Shown in pieces: positions 41,774 through 50,894 of a stretch of DNA of 64,000 nt. The DNA comes from Streptomyces geranii (GTDB lineage: Bacteria; Actinomycetota; Actinomycetes; Streptomycetales; Streptomycetaceae). Numbering within the stretch: the stretch's first letter is position 1; the number at the start of each line of letters is the position of its first letter. Both the position numbers and the translations under genes were made by a program. The DNA lies in NCBI RefSeq assembly GCF_002954775.1, contig NZ_PJME01000049.1, positions 1 to 64,000 on the forward strand. The letters are read 5' to 3'. The notes below the pieces were generated by a model. That model had not been told where the DNA came from. It made no database searches and worked only from the letters and a program-made list of their open reading frames with translations.

Positions 41774-43276
41774 GTGTCCCAGCGCAAAGCAAAGCCCCGC
41801 ACCACCGCCGTCGTCCTCGCGGGCGGCACCGGTCAGCGGGTGGGCCTGTCGATTCCGAAGCAGTTGCTGAAGATCGCCGGGAAGGCGGTCATCGAGCACA
41901 CCCTGAACACCTTCGAGCAGGCCGACTCGATCGACGACGTCATCGTCCTGATGGCGCCCGGCTATGTGCCGGACGTCGAGAAGATCGTCGCCAAGGCCGG
42001 TTTCCGGAAGGTCACCCGGATCATTGAGGGCGGCGCCACGCGCAACGACACCACCGAGCGGGCCATCGCCGCGCTGGGGGAGGGGCTGGAGGAGGGCGAG
42101 GACCGCAACGTCCTCTTCCACGACGCCGTACGGCCGCTGCTGTCCCAGCGGGTCATCGACGACTGTGTCGTCGCCCTGGAGCGGTTCCAGGCCGTCGACG
42201 TGGCCATTCCCTCCGCCGACACGATCATCGTCACGCGGACCCATGGGGAAGACGGTGAGTTCATCACCGAGATTCCCGACCGGTCGCGACTGCGGCGCGG
42301 GCAGACGCCCCAGGCGTTCAAGCTGTCGACCATCCGGCGGGCCTACGAGGTCGCGGCGGGCGACCCGAACTTCCAGGCCACGGACGACTGTTCGGTCGTA
42401 CTCAAATACCTGCCGGACGTGCCGATCCATGTCGTCGCGGGCGACGAGTACAACATGAAGGTCACCCAGCCCGTCGACGTCTTCATCGCCGACAAGCTCT
42501 TCCAGCTCGCCTCCACCGCCACGCCCCAGCAGATGAGCGAGGAGGCGTACCGGGAACTGCTCACCGGCAAGACCCTCGTCGTCTTCGGTGGGTCGTACGG
42601 CATCGGCAAGGACATCGCCGAGCTGGCCGAGGGGTACGGCGCCAAGGTGTACGCGCTCGGGCGGTCCACCACCGGGACGCACGTCGAGAACCCGGAGGAG
42701 GTCGACGACGCGCTGTCCAAGGCGTACTCCGAGACCGGGCGCATCGACCACGTCGTCAACACGGCCGGCGTCCTGCGCATCGGCAAGCTCGCCGAGACCG
42801 ACAACGCGACCATCGAGGAAGCGCTCAAGGTCAACTACCTGGCCCCCGTGCAGATCGCCCGGTCGGCCTACAAGTACCTCGCCGAGACCAAGGGCCAGCT
42901 GCTGCTCTACACCTCCAGCAGCTACACGCGTGGCCGGGCCGAGTACAGCCTCTACTCCTCCACCAAGGCCGCGATGGTGAACCTCACCCAGGCCCTGTCG
43001 GACGAGTGGGCCGCCGACGGCGTCCGCGTCAACTGCGTCAACCCGGAGCGCACGGCCACCCCGATGCGTACGAAGGCCTTCGGCGAGGAGCCCGCGGGCT
43101 CGCTGCTCTCCTCCGAGGCGGTGGCCCGTACGTCGCTGGACGTGCTGCTGTCCGAGCTGACCGGGCATGTCATCGACGTCCGCCAGCAGGACCCGACGGC
43201 CCCCGCGGGCCGCGCGTCCGGCTTCGAACAGGCGCTCGCCAGCGTCCTCGACCGCCAGGACGACGACCTGGCATGA
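41774..43276 (+). CDS. Bifunctional cytidylyltransferase/SDR oxidoreductase
   Basis: A 500-residue fusion. Residues about 8-235 are an IspD/TarI-type cytidylyltransferase (AVVLAGGTGQRVGLSIPKQL; DAVRPLLSQRVIDDC). Residues about 255-495 are a short-chain dehydrogenase (VVFGGSYGIGKDIAELAEGYG glycine-rich loop as two parts, Ser triplet TSSSYT and YSLYSSTKAA catalytic Tyr-Lys). The same order as TarI-TarJ/Bcs1, so it probably reduces ribulose 5-phosphate and activates ribitol 5-phosphate to CDP-ribitol. IspD of isoprenoid synthesis is a less likely reading. GTG 41774 chosen from the conserved SQRKAKPRT start. Confidence 0.87.
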   Translation: MSQRKAKPRTTAVVLAGGTGQRVGLSIPKQLLKIAGKAVIEHTLNTFEQADSIDDVIVLMAPGYVPDVEKIVAKAGFRKVTRIIEGGATRNDTTERAIAALGEGLEEGEDRNVLFHDAVRPLLSQRVIDDCVVALERFQAVDVAIPSADTIIVTRTHGEDGEFITEIPDRSRLRRGQTPQAFKLSTIRRAYEVAAGDPNFQATDDCSVVLKYLPDVPIHVVAGDEYNMKVTQPVDVFIADKLFQLASTATPQQMSEEAYRELLTGKTLVVFGGSYGIGKDIAELAEGYGAKVYALGRSTTGTHVENPEEVDDALSKAYSETGRIDHVVNTAGVLRIGKLAETDNATIEEALKVNYLAPVQIARSAYKYLAETKGQLLLYTSSSYTRGRAEYSLYSSTKAAMVNLTQALSDEWAADGVRVNCVNPERTATPMRTKAFGEEPAGSLLSSEAVARTSLDVLLSELTGHVIDVRQQDPTAPAGRASGFEQALASVLDRQDDDLA

Positions 43277-43390
43277 AGCGCGACGGCGAATTTCGGTATC
43301 CGGACCGTACGGAATGCGAAAAAACCGCCGGACAGGCTCCCCGATGATTTCCCGACCGATTTCCGGGTCTTTCTCAGATACAGGTTCTCC

Positions 43391-45451
43391 TTGATTTCCA
43401 CTGCTATTCGCGTCGCCCGGGTGGGCAGCCCGGCCGAACTGGCCGCGGCGGTCCTCATGATGCTGGGCTTCCCCTGTCTCATGCTGGCCGCGCTCCTCCC
43501 GAGCGTGCCCGCCTTCGCCGCAGCCGCCGCAGTGACCTACCTCGCGGACCACTATCTGCACCGCCGGGGCAGCTATCTGATCAACCGCCTCGGCAAGGTC
43601 AGGGCGGGCGCCTCCATCCGGTTCCTGGTCCGGGAACTGCTGGTGCTGCTGCTCCTGGCCCGCGCGGACCTCTCCCGGAGCCTGATCTTCTACGCGGCCA
43701 TCGCCTGCTTCATCGCCTTCTACGGCTTCCAGGCCCCGCACGGCGCCCTGACCACGCTGATCCGCAACCGCCGCCGGATGCCGGTCGCCACCCGCAACGT
43801 CGACCTGGCCTCCCGCATCCCCATCCCGGACGCCCCGCCGCGCTTCCTGCTCGACCGCTCCACCGAGAAGATGCTCCACCTCGACCTCGCCGCGATCACC
43901 GGCATCCTGATCACCGTCGAGACCGGTTCCACGGTGTACGGCATGACCGGCGTCGGCATCACCCTCGGGCTGGCCTTCCTCTACGTGATCGCCCTCGCGC
44001 CCTATGTCCGGGGCCGCCGGATCCCGCCGGACGCGGAGACGGTGCTGGCCGCGACGGACGCGTGGCTGCGCGAGTACCGGCCGCAGACGCTGCTGTACTT
44101 CTCCGGCTCCAAGGACTCGGCGTACCAGGTCAACATGTGGCTGGAGACGATGGAGCAGCTGGAGACCCGGCCGCTGATCGTCCTGCGCGAACGCGTCATC
44201 CTGCACAGCCTCGCGCCCACGACCGTCCCCGTCATCTGTGTGCCCGGCGGCATCCATCTGATGAACCTGGACCTGCGCACGGTCCGGGTCGCGCTCTACG
44301 CCGCGAACGTCGGCAAGAACATCCACCTGCTGCGCGTACCGACCATGAAGCACGTCTTCATCGGGCACGGCGACAGCGACAAGATCGCCAGCGTGAACCC
44401 CTTCAGCAAGGCCTACGACGAGGTGTGGGTCGCCGGGCGGGCCGGACGCGACCGGTACGCCATCGCCGACGTGGGCGTGCGCGACGAGGACATCGTCGAG
44501 GTGGGGCGGCCCCAACTGGCGCCCATCCGGCGGGCGGAGGGGGGACCGGAGGGGCCCCGCGGCGGAGCCGCTGTTGAACACTGCCCCACGGTTCTCTACG
44601 CGCCCACCTGGGAGGGCTGGGACGACGACCCCGGCAACACCTCCCTCCTGCTCGCCGGCGAGAACATCGTGCGCGCACTGGTGTCGGCCGAACCGCCGGT
44701 CCGGGTGCTGTACAAGCCGCACCCCTTCACCGGCACCCGCAGCGAGGAGGCCGGGGCTGCCCACGCGCGGATCACCGCGCTGGTCGAGTCGGCGGCTGCC
44801 GAGCGGGCCGCCGACCCGCGCTTCCAGGGCGACGGCGACGAGCGGGCGCGGGCCGGGGCCGACCTCGCCCGTGTCGAGGCGCGGCTCGCCGAACTGACCG
44901 GGCCCGGCGGCGAGAAGGGCGACGAGGCGGAGGCGACCCGCGACGGCGTCGTCGACCTGGAGCGGCACGAGGAGATCGCGCGGCTGCGCACCGAGTGGAA
45001 CGACGCGTACTGGCGTTCCTTCGGCGCCGCCGAGCACCGGGTCGTCACGGGCGCCGAACCGCGCCTGTACGACTGCTTCAACGTGTCCGACGCGATGGTC
45101 TCCGACATCTCCAGCGTGGTCTCCGACTTCATCGAGAGCGGCAAGCCGTACGCCGTGACGGACTCGGCGGAGCTGGGCGCGGAGGAGTTCAAACGGCAGA
45201 ACACCGCCGTACGGGCCGCCGTGATCCTCAGCAACGGCGCCGAGGAACTGGGGCAGTTGCTGGATGCCGTACGCGATCCGGCGGCCGATCCGCTGGCCGG
45301 TGAGCGCGCCGAGCTGAAGCGGTATCTGCTCGGGCCCGACGAGCCGCCGTCCATCGAGCAGTTCAACACCGCGACGGCCGACCTCGCGGTGAAGGCCGAG
45401 GCACGCAACGCGGGGCAGAAGCGGCAGGCGGCGGCTGCGACGCGGACCTGA
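43391..45451 (+). CDS. CDP-glycerol/ribitol phosphotransferase-like membrane protein
   Basis: A 686-residue protein: about four membrane helices in residues 10-220, then a cytosolic GT-B-like domain with HVFIGHGDSDKIASVNPF, YDEVWVAGRAGRDRY and VLYAPTWEGWDDD, typical of TagB/TagF CDP-glycerol glycerophosphotransferases, and YDCFNVSDAMVSDISSVVSDF near the end. It probably polymerises or primes polyol phosphate on a lipid carrier using the CDP-alditol made by the fusion 115 bases upstream. A charged insertion (about 470-530) is unusual. The TTG start has no clear ribosome site and is the least certain part. Confidence 0.85.
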   Translation: MISTAIRVARVGSPAELAAAVLMMLGFPCLMLAALLPSVPAFAAAAAVTYLADHYLHRRGSYLINRLGKVRAGASIRFLVRELLVLLLLARADLSRSLIFYAAIACFIAFYGFQAPHGALTTLIRNRRRMPVATRNVDLASRIPIPDAPPRFLLDRSTEKMLHLDLAAITGILITVETGSTVYGMTGVGITLGLAFLYVIALAPYVRGRRIPPDAETVLAATDAWLREYRPQTLLYFSGSKDSAYQVNMWLETMEQLETRPLIVLRERVILHSLAPTTVPVICVPGGIHLMNLDLRTVRVALYAANVGKNIHLLRVPTMKHVFIGHGDSDKIASVNPFSKAYDEVWVAGRAGRDRYAIADVGVRDEDIVEVGRPQLAPIRRAEGGPEGPRGGAAVEHCPTVLYAPTWEGWDDDPGNTSLLLAGENIVRALVSAEPPVRVLYKPHPFTGTRSEEAGAAHARITALVESAAAERAADPRFQGDGDERARAGADLARVEARLAELTGPGGEKGDEAEATRDGVVDLERHEEIARLRTEWNDAYWRSFGAAEHRVVTGAEPRLYDCFNVSDAMVSDISSVVSDFIESGKPYAVTDSAELGAEEFKRQNTAVRAAVILSNGAEELGQLLDAVRDPAADPLAGERAELKRYLLGPDEPPSIEQFNTATADLAVKAEARNAGQKRQAAAATRT

Positions 45452-45573
45452 GATCCGGGGGCGGGCCGTTCCGGGACGCTCCGTCCGCCCACTGGACCGA
45501 CGCGCGTCCCCAGGGGCCGTTCGCGTAAATTGCCCCCCAGCACAGCCGGACGACCCGAGGGGACAGACCGCAG

Positions 45574-46701
45574 GTGGCAGGGGCAAGGCAGGCCGTCGCA
45601 GAGGCTCACCGGATCGTCGTCAAAGTGGGTTCCTCGTCGTTGACCACGGCGGCCGGCGGGCTCGACGCCGACCGGGTCGACGCGCTCGTCGACGTCCTCG
45701 CCAAGAGCCGCAGCGGCGGTGCGAAGGAGATCGTCCTCGTCTCCTCCGGGGCCATCGCCGCAGGTCTCGCCCCTCTTGGCCTGCGCCGCCGGCCCAAGGA
45801 CCTGGCCCGGCAGCAGGCCGCCGCGAGCGTCGGGCAGGGGCTGCTCGTCGCCCGCTACACCGCCTCCTGCGCCCGGCACGGCATCCGCGTCGGGCAGGTG
45901 CTCCTCACCTCCGACGACACCAGCCGCCGCGCCAACCACCGCAACGCCGCGCGCACCCTCGACAAGCTCCTCGCGATGGGCGCCCTCCCGGTCGTCAACG
46001 AGAACGACACCGTCGCCACGGACGAGATCCGCTTCGGCGACAACGACCGCCTCGCCGCCCTCGTCGCCCACCTCGTGCGCGCCGACCTCCTCGTGCTGCT
46101 GTCCGACATCGACGGCGTGTACGACGGCGACCCCAGCAAGCCCGGTACGTCCAGGATCGCCGAGGTGCGCGAACCCGCCGACCTCGCCCACGTCGACATC
46201 GGCAGCGCGGGCAAGGCGGGCGTCGGCACCGGCGGCATGGTCACCAAGGTCGAGGCCGCCCGGATCGCCGCCGCCGCGGGCATCCCCGTCGTCCTCACCA
46301 GCGCGGTGCACGCCGCCGACGCCCTCGCGGGCCGGGACACCGGCACCTACTTCCACTCCACCGGCAGGCGCTCCGCCGACCGCCTGCTCTGGCTCCAGCA
46401 CGCCTCCACTCCGCAGGGCTCGCTCACCCTCGACGACGGCGCCGTGCGCGCGGTCGTCCAGGGCCGCAAGTCGCTGCTGCCGGCCGGGATCGCCGCCGTC
46501 GAGGGCGAGTTCGTCGCGGGCGACCCCGTCGAGCTGCGCGACAGCGCGGGGCAGGCCGTCGCGCGCGGGCTCGTCAACTTCGACGCCAAGGAGATCCCCC
46601 AGCTGCTCGGCCGCTCCACACGCGAACTCGCCCGCGAACTGGGCCCCGCGTACGAGCGCGAGGTCGTGCACCGGGACGACCTGGTCGTCCTGAACCCCTG
46701 A
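45574..46701 (+). CDS. proB: Glutamate 5-kinase
   Basis: A 375-residue first enzyme of proline synthesis: amino-acid kinase domain with RIVVKVGSSSLT near residue 10, NENDTVATDEIRFGDND (substrate binding) and GTGGMVTK, followed by a C-terminal PUA domain (about 280-370). It phosphorylates L-glutamate and is feedback-inhibited by proline in relatives. TAAATT at about 45526 is a likely -10. The GTG start follows GAGGGGACAG. proA lies 770 bp downstream. Confidence 0.97.
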   Translation: MAGARQAVAEAHRIVVKVGSSSLTTAAGGLDADRVDALVDVLAKSRSGGAKEIVLVSSGAIAAGLAPLGLRRRPKDLARQQAAASVGQGLLVARYTASCARHGIRVGQVLLTSDDTSRRANHRNAARTLDKLLAMGALPVVNENDTVATDEIRFGDNDRLAALVAHLVRADLLVLLSDIDGVYDGDPSKPGTSRIAEVREPADLAHVDIGSAGKAGVGTGGMVTKVEAARIAAAAGIPVVLTSAVHAADALAGRDTGTYFHSTGRRSADRLLWLQHASTPQGSLTLDDGAVRAVVQGRKSLLPAGIAAVEGEFVAGDPVELRDSAGQAVARGLVNFDAKEIPQLLGRSTRELARELGPAYEREVVHRDDLVVLNP

Positions 46702-46890
46702 GCCTGCTTTTCGCGGTCCTTCACTCCTGTCCCGCAAAGGCCGAAAACAGGGGGAACGCCCCGCAAATCCGCCCGCCGTGAGGTGGACGTTCCGCAAAAG
46801 CGCCCCATGAAGCCTGCGTACCTGCTTCTCTCTGTTTCAGGGAGATTCCGCACGACCCATCAGGCAGACCATCGGGTAAAGGAGGCCGTC

Positions 46891-47364
46891 GTGAGACGAG
46901 TGCGCCCTGGGGCGGCGGCGTCCCGCGGTGGAACCGCCTCCCGCAAGGTGGGCGAGGAGCGCGCCCTGACGAGTGTCGTGGCCGGCGCCCGCTACGAGGA
47001 GGCGTACGAGGAGCCCAAGGACGTGCCCCGGCTGTGGCATGTCACGCTCAGCGTCTCCGGCGCCGAGGCCCCGCTCAAGGAGGTCAGACGCGGACTGGAA
47101 CAGCTGGCCCACGACCACCCTTTCCTCCTGACCAGCCGCTACGCCAACGACCACGCCGAGATCCGCTACTGGGAGGAGGCCCGCGACCTGCACGACGCCG
47201 CGGCCGTCGCCCTGCGGCTGTGGGGCGAGCACCGCCAGACCGCGCAGCTGCCGCCCTGGGAGATCGTCGGCCTGGAGGTCATCGACCGCGAGACCTACCA
47301 CCACCGCATCGCCGAGGGCTACGGCCCCCTCCCGGCGACCCCGGTCGGCGTCCACCCTTTCTAG
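46891..47364 (+). CDS. Conserved hypothetical protein between proB and proA
   Basis: A 157-residue soluble protein without a name I recognise. After a basic N terminus (RRVRPGAAASRGG) it carries a compact domain with RLWHVTLSVSGAEAPLKEV, a HDHPFLLTSRYANDHAEIRYWEEA stretch (given in part) and ALRLWGEHRQTAQLPPWEIVGLEVIDRET in pieces; alternating beta-alpha predicted. GTG 46891 has the perfect site AAAGGAGG six bases upstream; the frame is open to 46783, but that part is not needed. Its conserved position inside the proline genes suggests a metabolic link, not proven. Confidence 0.75.
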   Translation: MRRVRPGAAASRGGTASRKVGEERALTSVVAGARYEEAYEEPKDVPRLWHVTLSVSGAEAPLKEVRRGLEQLAHDHPFLLTSRYANDHAEIRYWEEARDLHDAAAVALRLWGEHRQTAQLPPWEIVGLEVIDRETYHHRIAEGYGPLPATPVGVHPF

Positions 47365-47460
47365 GGGCATGCCTCCAGGGGCCCGCCCGGCTGATTTGCG
47401 GGCTCTGAGAGGGTTGTCTCGGGGTTTGGGATAGCCGGTGGACGGTTTCGCCCGGCGCAC

Positions 47461-47466
47461 TACGCT
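47461..47466 (+). promoter_or_regulatory. -10 box of a leaderless proA transcript
   Basis: TACGCT, exactly six bases before ATG 47473, with only TCCCCC between. Confidence 0.55.
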
Positions 47467-47472
47467 TCCCCC

Positions 47473-48759
47473 ATGACCACGCTTTCGCCGTACGACTCGA
47501 TGTCCCCGGTCACCCGGGCCGCCTACCGCGCCAAGGCAGCCGCCGCCGACCTCGCCCCCCTCCCGCGGGCCGAGAAGGACGACGCGCTCCTGGCCATCGC
47601 GGACGCGCTGGAAGTCCGTACGAGTGAAATCGTCGAGGCCAACGCCAAGGACATCGCCCGCGCGCGCGAGGCCGGCACCAGCGAGACGGTCATCGACCGG
47701 CTGACGCTCACCCCGGAGCGGGTGCGCGCGATCGCCTCCGACGTCCGGGACGTGGTGGCGCTGCCCGACCCGGTCGGTGAGGTCGTCCGCGGCTCGACCC
47801 TGCCCAACGGCATCGACCTGCGCCAGGTCCGCGTCCCGCTGGGCGTCGTCGGCATCATCTACGAGGCCCGCCCGAACGTGACGGTCGACGCCGCCGCCCT
47901 CTGCCTGAAGTCCGGCAACGCGGTACTGCTGCGCGGCTCGTCCTCCGCGTACGAGTCCAACACCGCCCTCGTACGGGTCCTGCGCGACGCCGTCGGAGGG
48001 GCCGGGCTGCCCGCGGACGCCGTCCAGCTCGTGCCCGGCGAGAGCCACGAGTCCGTACGGGAGCTGATGCGCGCGCGTGGCCTGGTGGACGTCCTCATCC
48101 CGCGCGGCGGCGCCTCCCTCATCCAGACAGTCGTCAGCGAGTCCACGGTCCCCGTGATCGAGACCGGCGTCGGCAACTGCCACGTCTACGTCGACGCCCA
48201 GGCCGACCTCGACATGGCCGTCGACATCCTGATCAACTCCAAGGCCCAGCGCCCCAGCGTCTGCAACTCCGCCGAGACCCTCCTGGTCCACCAGGACATC
48301 GCCGCCGAGTTCCTGCCGCGCGCCCTGGACGCCCTCGCGGAGGCCGGGGTGACCGTGCACGCCGACCCGCGCGTGCTGGCGTACGCCGCCGACTCCAAGG
48401 CGACCGTCGTCGAGGCGACGCTGGAGGACTGGGACACCGAGTACCTGTCCTACGACATCGCCGCCGCCGTGGTCGACTCCCTCGACAAGGCCGTCGAACA
48501 CATCCGCCTGTGGACCTCCGGCCACACGGAGGCCATCGTCACGACCTCGCAGCAGGCGGCCCGCCGCTTCACCCAGCTCGTCGACTCGACCACGGTCGCC
48601 GTCAACGCCTCGACGCGCTTCACGGACGGCGGCCAGTTCGGCTTCGGCGCGGAGATCGGCATCTCGACCCAGAAACTCCACGCCCGGGGCCCGATGGGCC
48701 TCCCGGAACTGACCAGCACGAAGTACATCGTGACGGGCGACGGCCACATCCGCCGCTGA
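47473..48759 (+). CDS. proA: Gamma-glutamyl phosphate reductase
   Basis: A 428-residue NADPH-dependent reductase that turns glutamyl 5-phosphate into glutamate semialdehyde. It has the aldehyde-dehydrogenase fold, with VPLGVVGIIYEARPNVT early, catalytic Cys264 in SVCNSAETL, and GQFGFGAEIGISTQKLHARGP (in parts) near the end. It seems to be transcribed from its own promoter with the start codon at the 5' end. Confidence 0.97.
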   Translation: MTTLSPYDSMSPVTRAAYRAKAAAADLAPLPRAEKDDALLAIADALEVRTSEIVEANAKDIARAREAGTSETVIDRLTLTPERVRAIASDVRDVVALPDPVGEVVRGSTLPNGIDLRQVRVPLGVVGIIYEARPNVTVDAAALCLKSGNAVLLRGSSSAYESNTALVRVLRDAVGGAGLPADAVQLVPGESHESVRELMRARGLVDVLIPRGGASLIQTVVSESTVPVIETGVGNCHVYVDAQADLDMAVDILINSKAQRPSVCNSAETLLVHQDIAAEFLPRALDALAEAGVTVHADPRVLAYAADSKATVVEATLEDWDTEYLSYDIAAAVVDSLDKAVEHIRLWTSGHTEAIVTTSQQAARRFTQLVDSTTVAVNASTRFTDGGQFGFGAEIGISTQKLHARGPMGLPELTSTKYIVTGDGHIRR

Positions 48760-48814
48760 GCCGCCCGATCACGGCAGCGCGAGAAGGGCGCCCGCCTGGA
48801 CGCGAGCGCCCACC

Positions 48815-48865
48815 GGTGCCGCGCCTCTGGCGCATCCCGTGCCCCACGGACTGCTGCGGCGCATG
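48815..48865. repeat. 51-bp direct repeat, copy 1
   Basis: It runs from GGTGCCGCGCCTCTGGCG to CTGCGGCGCATG. It matches 48995-49045 at about 44 of 51 positions, with exactly 180 bp from copy to copy, in the gene-free stretch after proA. Confidence 0.75.
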
Positions 48866-48994
48866 CTGTGCCTTTCCGGGGGGCGACCCCCGGACCCCCG
48901 GCAGAAAGGCGTGTCGGCGGGTGTGGCCGGAGCGAGTGCCCCGGGGGCGGACCTGGGCGATCGTGGCTCCGCGTCGGGTGCCCGGTGTTCGAGC

Positions 48995-49045
48995 GGTGCC
49001 GTGCCTCTGGCGTATCGCGTGCCCCACCGCGTACTGCGGCGCATG
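48995..49045. repeat. 51-bp direct repeat, copy 2
   Basis: The partner of 48815-48865, in the same orientation. The rest of the 359-bp gap (48760-49118) has no gene I can support. Confidence 0.75.
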
Positions 49046-49106
49046 AAACGCATCTCATCCAGGAGCTGAATTTCCCTACCGCCTGCCCAAATTGACACCC
49101 CCGGTC

Positions 49107-49112
49107 TACTCT
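49107..49112 (+). promoter_or_regulatory. -10 box of the first SVVFDE-motif gene
   Basis: TACTCT, exactly six bases before GTG 49119. The same hexamer and spacing precede the paralogue at 49817. Confidence 0.6.
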
Positions 49113-49118
49113 GGACGT

Positions 49119-49715
49119 GTGCCGGAGGACGTGGGGGGCACGCCGTTCTTCCCTGACGGCTGGGAGCCCGAAGACGACCACGACCGCGGGGTGTCGGACG
49201 AAGAGTTCGCCTCCGTGGTCTTCGACGAGGCCTTCGTACGGGCGGCCGTGGTGCACGAGCCGACCGCCGTCGAGCGCCTCCTGGCCGCCGCGCAGGCGAG
49301 AGCGGAGGCCTCCGAGGCCGAGGCCCGCCGGGCGCACACCAGAGGCCCCAGAGGGGACGACGAGCGCTTCGAGGACGGCTTCGGGCCTGACGACCCCGGC
49401 TATTTCGGCCACGATCCGGATCTTGACGATCTGGACGACGCCGAGGTTCTCGAGGGTCGCTACGGCGCTCCGGGCACCCACGGCAAGCAGGTCTCCCGCT
49501 GGCACCGTCCCGTCGCCTGGATGCTGGCCCTCGTGATGGGGATCGGCATGGTCGCGCTGGCCTTCACGGCGGTCTACCGAGGGGCGTCCTCCAGCCGCCA
49601 GGAGCATGTGCCGCCGCCCGCCTCGACCGGCCTCGAACAGGGCAGCGCGACGACTCCCTCGGCCTCCGCCGACTACTCCCAGCCGGCCGTTTCGGCGATC
49701 CCGCGCACTCCTTGA
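49119..49715 (+). CDS. Single-pass membrane protein, SVVFDE-motif paralogue 1
   Basis: A 198-residue protein of unknown function: acidic cytoplasmic N terminus with FASVVFDEAFVRAAVVHEP (about 30-48) then TAVERLLAAAQ; an Asp/Gly-rich linker; one membrane helix (about 137-158, VAWMLALVMGIGMVALAF); and a short external Ser/Pro/Thr tail of about 40 residues. The N-terminal motif is shared with the next gene. The mRNA is probably leaderless. I cannot name the family. Confidence 0.78.
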   Translation: MPEDVGGTPFFPDGWEPEDDHDRGVSDEEFASVVFDEAFVRAAVVHEPTAVERLLAAAQARAEASEAEARRAHTRGPRGDDERFEDGFGPDDPGYFGHDPDLDDLDDAEVLEGRYGAPGTHGKQVSRWHRPVAWMLALVMGIGMVALAFTAVYRGASSSRQEHVPPPASTGLEQGSATTPSASADYSQPAVSAIPRTP

Positions 49716-49804
49716 CCCAAACCTGTCCGCGCCCTGTTTCTTCCTGGTGAGAACCTGTCAGAACTTGTCGTACGAGAGGGCGTTTACCGGGGCTTCCCGC
49801 GACC

Positions 49805-49810
49805 TACTCT
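49805..49810 (+). promoter_or_regulatory. -10 box of the second SVVFDE-motif gene
   Basis: TACTCT, six bases before ATG 49817. TTTACC at about 49783-49788 is a possible -35. Confidence 0.6.
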
Positions 49811-49816
49811 GAATGT

Positions 49817-50887
49817 ATGGGCGGACCAGGAGACCCACCTGAGGGGACACCCGAGGCTGCCCCTGGGGGCGGCGAGGACGAGTACCGATCCGTCGTCTTC
49901 GACGAGTCGTTCGTCCGTGCTGCCCGGCTCCAGGAGTTCTCCGCCCAGGAGCGCCTCGACGACCACGCACCCGCCGTACGCCGCCGCCAGCCCCTGCACC
50001 GGGGACTGTCCCGGCAGGCGCTGATCCTCGTCGTACTGATCGCCCTCGCCTTCGGCACCGCGATCTACATGGGCGTACGCAACCCCTACCAGAGCCCGGT
50101 CGCCGAGCGGGCCCCCGAGCCGCTGCGGATGACCGTCATCCCGCTCGCGCCGCAGGGTGCCGTGCCCGGCGCGACTGATCCCGAACAACTGTTCGCACAC
50201 AGCCCGGCGGCCCAGTTCGGCGTGGGCGCCGAGGGCATCGCGCTGCCCGCCGTCCGGAGCACCGCGCACTTCTCGGACAGCCAGGTCGTCAGCGCCCTGA
50301 CCACCGCCAAGGACTACATAGTCGAGTCCTCGCTCTACCCGGCGGTGCTCACCGGCGGCGAGGTCCGTGCCGTGCGGGTGATGCTCGACCCCGACCAGCT
50401 CGACCAGTTCGACCAGAGCTTCGACCAGCCGTCCGCCGACGGCAGGCACGCGCCCACCGGCTGGCTGGTCCGCTTCGACCCCTCCCGCGCCCAGCTCGCC
50501 GACGACAGGATCCGCGTACGGGGCACCCTGCGGGCCGCCGAGGCCGACTCGGCGACCCTGGAGGTCGTCGCCGACCACACCTTCGTCTACGCGCTGCGGC
50601 CGACCGGCGCCGGCGACAAGGCGAAGGCCTCCCTGTTCACCGTCCGGCGCGAGCTGCACTTCAGCTTCGACCGCGACGACCTGCGGATGCACCAGGCCCG
50701 CCTGGTCGTCTCGTACGTCCAGGCGGGGCCGCTGTCCTGCGCGGAGGACTCCGTCGGTTACCTTCGGCCGCTGCTGGCCGGACAGACCGCCAAGGCGGGT
50801 GGGCCCGCCGGTACCGACCCGTTCGCCACGGACGGTACGACGGCGTTGTGCGGGTCGCTCGCGGCGGGGGCGCAGCCGACGGTGTGA
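49817..50887 (+). CDS. Single-pass membrane protein, SVVFDE-motif paralogue 2
   Basis: A 356-residue paralogue: acidic N terminus with YRSVVFDESFVRAARLQEF (about 23-41) then SAQERL; RRRQPLHRGL before a membrane helix (about 67-86, ALILVVLIALAFGTAIYMGV); and a 265-residue external domain with beta-rich character (DQLDQFDQSF; RIRVRGTLRAAEADSATLEV in part; FTVRRELHFSFDRDDLRMHQ). Two Cys (CAEDS and LCGS near the end) may form a disulphide. Function unknown; the external part may sense or bind a wall component. Ends seven bases from the convergent protease gene. Confidence 0.8.
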   Translation: MGGPGDPPEGTPEAAPGGGEDEYRSVVFDESFVRAARLQEFSAQERLDDHAPAVRRRQPLHRGLSRQALILVVLIALAFGTAIYMGVRNPYQSPVAERAPEPLRMTVIPLAPQGAVPGATDPEQLFAHSPAAQFGVGAEGIALPAVRSTAHFSDSQVVSALTTAKDYIVESSLYPAVLTGGEVRAVRVMLDPDQLDQFDQSFDQPSADGRHAPTGWLVRFDPSRAQLADDRIRVRGTLRAAEADSATLEVVADHTFVYALRPTGAGDKAKASLFTVRRELHFSFDRDDLRMHQARLVVSYVQAGPLSCAEDSVGYLRPLLAGQTAKAGGPAGTDPFATDGTTALCGSLAAGAQPTV

Positions 50888-50894
50888 GGGTGCT

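Noticed and set aside
38132..45586. Very long reverse frames opposite obg, PhoD, the polymer genes (38132-41626 and 41720-45586)
   Set aside because: They cross several well-supported forward genes and intergenic repeats, with no family signature.
48760..49118. Short frames in the proA downstream gap
   Set aside because: All have Arg/Cys/Gly-rich shadow composition and no ribosome site; the repeats explain the sequence better.
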